Shown piece after piece: positions 59,544-64,000 of a stretch of DNA of 64,000 bases (its first letter is position 1; each line of letters opens with the position of its first letter). The stretch covers positions 1 through 64,000 of the forward strand of contig NZ_BDAG01000005.1 in the NCBI RefSeq assembly GCF_002091715.1, written 5' to 3'. The stretch comes from Pseudomonas migulae NBRC 103157. GTDB taxonomy: Bacteria; Pseudomonadota; Gammaproteobacteria; Pseudomonadales; Pseudomonadaceae. The translations under genes were made by a program, and so were the position numbers. Below the pieces are notes generated by a model. That model had not been told where the DNA came from. It saw only the letters and a list, made by a program, of their open reading frames with translations, and did not search any database.

Positions 59544-61970
59544 ATGCCTGCGTTGAATCACCCTCGCCCCCACACTGAAACCCTGGCCAATGGCCTGCGG
59601 GTGACGCTGCGTCATGCCCCGAATTTGAAGCGCTGTGCGGCGGCGTTGCGGGTCGCTGCGGGCAGTCATGACGTGCCATTGGCATGGCCCGGCCTGGCGC
59701 ATTTTCTTGAGCATCTGTTGTTTCTCGGTACCGAGCGTTTTCCTGCGGAACAAGGGCTGATGGCCTACGTGCAAGGTCATGGCGGGCAGGTGAATGCACG
59801 GACCAGCGAGCGCACCACGGACTTCTTTTTCGAACTGTCGCCACAGGCGTTCAACGGTGGGCTGGAACGTCTGTCAGACATGCTCGCTCATCCGCGTATG
59901 AATCCGGACGATCAGCAGCGGGAACGGGAAGTGTTGCAGGCAGAGTTTGTTGCCTGGTCGCAGGATGCGACGGCGCAACAGCGACTGGCGCTGTTCGATG
60001 GACTTTCGCCGACCCATCCGTTGCGCGGCTTTCATGCCGGCAACCGCGACAGCCTGCCGCTGCCGCAGCCAGACTTTCAGAATGCGTTGAAGGATTTCCA
60101 TCAACGGTTTTATCAGACCGGGCAGATGACGCTGAGCCTGGCCGGCCCGCAAAGTATCGAAGAGCTGCAGCAAATGGCACTGAGTTTCGGCGCGGCGATC
60201 CCCATCGGCGAAAACGTCCCGCAACAGGCGCTTGTGCCGCTGATGGAATCTTCAGACGCAAGTTATCAACAGGTGAATGAGCGCAGGCTTGATCTGCTGT
60301 TTACCTTCGAATCGCTGCCCGCTTCATCGACTGAAGCATTGGCGTTTCTGTGCCATTGTTTGAACGCTGCGAAACCCGGCGGGCTGCTGGCTGATTTGCG
60401 CACGCGCGGTCTGGCTGAGCATTTGAACGCCGAGTCGCTGTACCAATTTGCCGGACAAGCCGTGCTGCACGTCGAATTTACAACGTCCGCACCGGCGAGC
60501 GTCCTGCGCGAGAAGCTGCTGGATTGGTTGGGCTTTTTTGCCGCGCAGCAAGACTGGGCCACTCTGCGAGAAGCGTACGCGGCCCTGCTTCAGCGCCAGC
60601 AACAAGTCAGCGGTGCGCTGCAACTAGCCCGACTCGACAGCGAACAGCTTGAAACCGGCTTATCCGAACAAGGCGTTGCAGCGCTCAAAGGCATCCTGAA
60701 GAAAATCGGCGCTGTGGATAACTTCAGCGGTGAATGGCAACTGCCGGCACCGAATCCGTTCTTGCACGCCGAGGCGCCGCCCCAAAACGCCGGACTGATT
60801 CGCGGGCAAACCAGCAAGCACCGCGGCCTGCGCACATTTGCCCAGGATCGTTCGCGCAGCCGTCGCGAAAATTCGCCGATGCAATTCAGCCAGACCTTGC
60901 CGGATAACACCGCTGAAGGCGCGATTTATTTGCGCTGGCGACTCGAGGCCCAGCCTCATCCCCGCCTTCAACAGCGTCTGGAAAACAGCCTGCAGCCACT
61001 GCGCGAGGATGCGCGTCAGGCGGGCGTCGACTTTTCCTTCAGCGCATCGGGCAATGAATGGCTGCTGAAGGTGACGGGACTGCAGGAGCCGATGCCGACC
61101 GTTCTCGAACATGCACTGAAAGAGCTGACAAAACCTGCCAGCGGCTTCCCACAGGAAGAACCGAAAAACACGGCGCTGATCCCGATTAAACACCTGCTCA
61201 AGGCACTGCCCGATCATTGCCTCGAGCACACTGGCGTCTCTGAAGACCTGCAGCTGCTATGGTCGAGTGCGCGCTGGGAAGGCCTGGCCACTGGCCTGTC
61301 GGCACAGACTCAAGCAGCGATGGGGCTGGCGCTGAGCCGAGTGCCCGGCGTAGCGGACACTCAAAAGTCCTCGCCGCCCTCGATCAACTCACAGCGCCTG
61401 TGGACAACGTTCGACACCGAATCCAGCGAGCACGCGTTGTTGCTGTTTTGTCCGACGGCAACCCAGGACATCTGCGACGAAGCCGCCTGGCGTTTGTTGG
61501 CGCTTGTCTGTCAGACGCCGTTGTATCAGCGCCTGCGCGTGGAACTGCAATTGGGTTACGCGGTGTTCAGCGCACTGCGTCAGATCCATGGGCAGACAGG
61601 AATCCTGCTTGGCGTTCAGTCTCCGGGCACCGCGCCATTGAAACTGCTGGAACACATGGAATGCTTCCTGAGCGACCTGCCCGGATTGGTCGAGGGGATC
61701 GACGAGGCGGCTTTCATTGCCCAGCGCCAGGCGTTGGCCGATCAATTCGACATTGCTGCCATTCCCTTGACCCAGGCTGCCGAACTGCTCTGGCAAGGCA
61801 AACTGGCTGGCCGCTCGTCGGATTACCTGACGCAGCTGACCTTGTCGATTCTGGCCGTCGATCGCAGCGCCCTGATCGCCGCCGCCCATCGACTGAACAA
61901 CGCCGAAGGCGGCTGGCGTTGCCTGGCCAGCAGTTCGCAACCGCAAGCACCTTGGCAAGTGACAAAATGA
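59544..61970 (+). CDS. pqqF: PQQ-processing protease PqqF
   Basis: An 808-residue M16 (pitrilysin-type) zinc protease. The inverted zinc motif is HFLEH in GLAHFLEHLLFLGTE with the downstream Glu about 77 residues on (REVLQAE). It participates in trimming PqqA. ATG 59544 (MPALNHPRPHT) has GGAAG 5 bases upstream; a GTG two codons earlier is in frame. It precedes pqqA. Confidence 0.93.
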   Translation: MPALNHPRPHTETLANGLRVTLRHAPNLKRCAAALRVAAGSHDVPLAWPGLAHFLEHLLFLGTERFPAEQGLMAYVQGHGGQVNARTSERTTDFFFELSPQAFNGGLERLSDMLAHPRMNPDDQQREREVLQAEFVAWSQDATAQQRLALFDGLSPTHPLRGFHAGNRDSLPLPQPDFQNALKDFHQRFYQTGQMTLSLAGPQSIEELQQMALSFGAAIPIGENVPQQALVPLMESSDASYQQVNERRLDLLFTFESLPASSTEALAFLCHCLNAAKPGGLLADLRTRGLAEHLNAESLYQFAGQAVLHVEFTTSAPASVLREKLLDWLGFFAAQQDWATLREAYAALLQRQQQVSGALQLARLDSEQLETGLSEQGVAALKGILKKIGAVDNFSGEWQLPAPNPFLHAEAPPQNAGLIRGQTSKHRGLRTFAQDRSRSRRENSPMQFSQTLPDNTAEGAIYLRWRLEAQPHPRLQQRLENSLQPLREDARQAGVDFSFSASGNEWLLKVTGLQEPMPTVLEHALKELTKPASGFPQEEPKNTALIPIKHLLKALPDHCLEHTGVSEDLQLLWSSARWEGLATGLSAQTQAAMGLALSRVPGVADTQKSSPPSINSQRLWTTFDTESSEHALLLFCPTATQDICDEAAWRLLALVCQTPLYQRLRVELQLGYAVFSALRQIHGQTGILLGVQSPGTAPLKLLEHMECFLSDLPGLVEGIDEAAFIAQRQALADQFDIAAIPLTQAAELLWQGKLAGRSSDYLTQLTLSILAVDRSALIAAAHRLNNAEGGWRCLASSSQPQAPWQVTK

Positions 61971-62125
61971 TCATTACCGCTGGTGCAATTAGCTTTTTCC
62001 GAGAATGCAGGCCTTTCGCTCTGTAATTTTGAGTAACATAGCCACCTAACTATCTGAACATCTCCGGCTGGAGGTGGACTATATGTATAGATCTCAACTG
62101 TCCCATCACCTGAAGGAGCGCTCCC

Positions 62126-62200
62126 ATGTCCTGGTCCAAACCTGCTTACACCGACCTGCGTATCGGCTTTGAAGTCACCATGTACTTCGCAAGCCGCTAA
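62126..62200 (+). CDS. pqqA: PQQ precursor peptide PqqA (24 aa)
   Basis: A 24-residue peptide beginning MSWSKPAYTDLRIGFE. Glu16 and Tyr20 (in EVTMY) are the residues cross-linked and excised to build PQQ. AAGGAG stands 9 bases before the ATG. It is separated from pqqF by 155 bp with its own likely promoter. A terminator/attenuator follows, favouring high pqqA levels relative to pqqB. Confidence 0.97.
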   Translation: MSWSKPAYTDLRIGFEVTMYFASR

Positions 62201-62218
62201 GTTTGTCCTGCCGTTCAG

Positions 62219-62248
62219 CGCCTCGGTTTGCCGAGGCGTTTTTATTTT
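62219..62248 (+). terminator. Attenuating terminator between pqqA and pqqB
   Basis: CGCCTCGG (62219-62226), TTTG loop, CCGAGGCG (62231-62238), then TTTTTATTTT. A classic hairpin plus U-run. Partial readthrough would supply pqqBC. Confidence 0.9.
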
Positions 62249-62272
62249 CAGCGTTGAAATGATGGAGCACCC

Positions 62273-63184
62273 ATGTTTGTCCAGATTCTAGGTTCCGCCG
62301 CTGGCGGCGGTTTCCCCCAGTGGAACTGCAACTGCGTGAACTGCGCGGGTTTTCGCGACGGGAGCCTGAACGCCAAGGCGCGGACCCAGTCGTCCATCGC
62401 GATTTCCGATGACGGCGTGAACTGGGTGCTGTGCAACGCCTCGCCGGACATTCGTGCCCAACTCCAGAGTTTTGCCCCGATGCAACCGGGCCGAGCGCTG
62501 CGAGATACCGGCATCAGCGCGATCATCCTGATGGACAGCCAGATCGACCACACCACCGGCCTGCTCAGCCTGCGCGAAGGTTGCCCGCATAATGTCTGGT
62601 GCACCGACATGGTCCATGAAGACCTGAGCACCGGTTTCCCGTTGTTCACCATGCTGACTCACTGGAACGGCGGTTTGAACTGGAACCGCATCGAACTCGA
62701 CCGCAGCTTCACCATCCCGACGTGCCCGAGCCTGCGCTTCACGCCGTTGCCGCTGCGCAGCGCAGCGCCGCCATACTCGCCGCACCGCTTCGACCCGCAT
62801 CCGGGCGACAATATCGGACTGATCGTCGAAGACCTGAACACTGGCGGCAAGCTGTTCTACGCGCCGGGCCTGGGCAAGGTCGACGCGCCGCTGCTGGAAA
62901 TCATGGCCGGCAGCGACTGCCTGCTGGTGGACGGCACGATGTGGGACGACGACGAAATGCAGCGCCGTGGTGTCGGCACCCGCACCGGTCGGGAGATGGG
63001 TCACCTGGCGCAGAATGGCCCCGGCGGTATGCTGGAAGTGCTGGAGAAGCTGCCCCGGCAGCGCAAGGTGCTTATCCACATCAACAACACCAACCCGATC
63101 CTCGATGAGGATTCGCCGGAGCGTGCCGAGCTGGTTCGGCGTGATGTTGAAGTGGCGTACGACGGCATGAGTATTGTGCTGTAG
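62273..63184 (+). CDS. pqqB: PQQ biosynthesis protein PqqB
   Basis: A 303-residue metallo-beta-lactamase-fold protein of PQQ synthesis, thought to hydroxylate a tyrosine-derived intermediate. It starts [20 protein letters not shown]; the metal site lies in [18 protein letters not shown], and [15 protein letters not shown] follows. It begins 72 bp after pqqA, with the terminator between. Confidence 0.96.
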   Translation: MFVQILGSAAGGGFPQWNCNCVNCAGFRDGSLNAKARTQSSIAISDDGVNWVLCNASPDIRAQLQSFAPMQPGRALRDTGISAIILMDSQIDHTTGLLSLREGCPHNVWCTDMVHEDLSTGFPLFTMLTHWNGGLNWNRIELDRSFTIPTCPSLRFTPLPLRSAAPPYSPHRFDPHPGDNIGLIVEDLNTGGKLFYAPGLGKVDAPLLEIMAGSDCLLVDGTMWDDDEMQRRGVGTRTGREMGHLAQNGPGGMLEVLEKLPRQRKVLIHINNTNPILDEDSPERAELVRRDVEVAYDGMSIVL

Positions 63185-63194
63185 CGGATGGCCC

Positions 63195-63260
63195 CATCGC
63201 GGGCAAGCCACGCTCCCACAGGGTTACGCGACCACTGTGGGAGCTGGCTTGCCAGCGATG
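63195..63260. repeat. REP inverted pair between pqqB and pqqC
   Basis: ATCGCGGGCAAGCCACGCTC (from about 63195) and the inverted arm GTGGGAGCTGGCTTGCCAGC ending at 63260 pair with a few mismatches. It sits inside the pqq mRNA and mixes the two REP subtypes. Confidence 0.8.
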
Positions 63261-63310
63261 ACGCCAGACCAGACACCACAGAATCCAATGGTTGTTCCCG
63301 GAGAACAGAC

Positions 63311-64000
63311 ATGACAGACACCCCGCTGTCCGCCGCCGAATTCGAAGCGGCCCTGCGCGCCAAGGGCGCCTACTACCACATCCATCACCCTTACCACGTG
63401 GCGATGTATGAAGGCCGGGCGACCCGCGAGCAGATCCAGGGCTGGGTTGCCAACCGGTTTTACTATCAGGTGAACATTCCCCTGAAGGACGCCGCCATCC
63501 TGGCTAATTGCCCGGACCGCGAGATCCGTCGCGAGTGGATTCAACGTCTGCTCGACCATGACGGCGCCCCCGGTGAAGACGGCGGCATCGAAGCCTGGCT
63601 GCGTCTGGGGCAGGCCGTCGGCCTCGATCCGGACCAACTGCGCTCCCAGGAACTGGTGCTGCCCGGCGTACGTTTCGCCGTGGACGCCTATGTCAACTTC
63701 GCCCGTCGGGCCAGTTGGCAGGAAGCCGCCAGCAGCTCGCTCACCGAGCTGTTCGCGCCGCAGATCCACCAGTCGCGCCTCGACAGCTGGCCGCAGCATT
63801 ACCCGTGGATCGACCCGGCCGGTTACGAATATTTCCGCACCCGTCTGGGCCAGGCGCGCCGCGATGTCGAACACGGTCTGGCCATCACGTTGCAGCACTA
63901 CACGACGCGGGAAGGCCAGGAACGCATGCTGGAAATTCTCCAGTTCAAACTGGACATTCTTTGGAGCATGCTCGATGCCATGAGCATGGCCTACGAACTG
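63311..64000 (+). CDS. pqqC: Pyrroloquinoline-quinone synthase PqqC (3'-truncated by window edge)
   Basis: The first 230 residues of an approximately 250-residue enzyme that catalyses the final ring closure and eight-electron oxidation to [33 protein letters not shown] opens the helical bundle; active-site His and Tyr residues in PQIHQSRLD and [13 protein letters not shown] are present. The start ATG is at 63311. About 20 residues lie beyond the window. Confidence 0.96.
   Translation, partial: MTDTPLSAAEFEAALRAKGAYYHIHHPYHVAMYEGRATREQIQGWVANRFYYQVNIPLKDAAILANCPDREIRREWIQRLLDHDGAPGEDGGIEAWLRLGQAVGLDPDQLRSQELVLPGVRFAVDAYVNFARRASWQEAASSSLTELFAPQIHQSRLDSWPQHYPWIDPAGYEYFRTRLGQARRDVEHGLAITLQHYTTREGQERMLEILQFKLDILWSMLDAMSMAYEL

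Overview
The window is a chromosomal segment of a fluorescent Pseudomonas (P. fluorescens group). The evidence is high-GC coding sequence, gene order that closely follows the P. aeruginosa PA0574-PA0659 neighbourhood, Pseudomonas-type REP palindromes between genes, and Pseudomonas hallmarks such as vfr, amgK-murU, rmcA and a pqqFABC cluster. It is mostly core genome, with one small accessory block at 50.6-53.7 kb.

Layout. 1-4.5 kb: DUF805 protein (cut by the window edge), SDR oxidoreductase, HIT protein, coq7, speD and an OsmC protein. 4.7-6.0 kb: vfr (cAMP receptor protein) convergent with a lipoate-ligase-like gene. 6.2-11.8 kb (minus strand): rpe-gph-trpE-trpG-trpD-trpC, the anthranilate branch of tryptophan synthesis. 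11.9-21.2 kb (minus): an iron-dependent alcohol dehydrogenase, then an agtABCD-like ABC importer and an agtSR-like two-component system (in P. aeruginosa, 4-aminobutyrate and 5-aminovalerate uptake). 21.3-24.9 kb: DUF3530 protein, djlA, and murU-amgK (cell-wall sugar recycling). 25.0-32.7 kb (plus): lptD-surA-pdxA-rsmA-apaG-apaH-glpE, the envelope/ribosome maturation string. 33-38 kb: prkA-yeaH-SpoVR stress cluster. 38-42 kb: cca, folK/folB, plsY, tsaD. 42.1-46.7 kb: rpsU-dnaG-rpoD. 46.8-50.6 kb: rmcA (PAS-GGDEF-EAL) and a tRNA with anticodon CAT.

The block from the tRNA terminator (50.64 kb) to the gcd terminator (53.74 kb) is accessory. It holds a HigB-like toxin gene broken by an in-frame stop, its intact HigA-like antitoxin gene, a strongly structured leader RNA in front of a DUF6124-type small protein, an unknown protein, and a stand-alone FtsH-peptidase-like metalloprotease. 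It is bracketed by two nearly identical terminator hairpins. After it come gcd (PQQ-dependent glucose dehydrogenase), an Lrp-type regulator, davBA (lysine to 5-aminovalerate) and pqqF-pqqA-pqqB-pqqC, with pqqC cut by the right edge.

Functional links: davBA makes 5-aminovalerate and the agt genes are predicted to import and sense it. pqqFABC makes the cofactor that Gcd needs. The most notable anomalies are (i) the leader RNA, which has duplicated, mutually competing pairing segments and a hairpin over the Shine-Dalgarno sequence, (ii) loss of the conserved Glu in the EGVE motif of the RmcA EAL domain, (iii) the nonsense-disrupted toxin gene, and (iv) absence of a yqeY-like gene between rpsU and dnaG.
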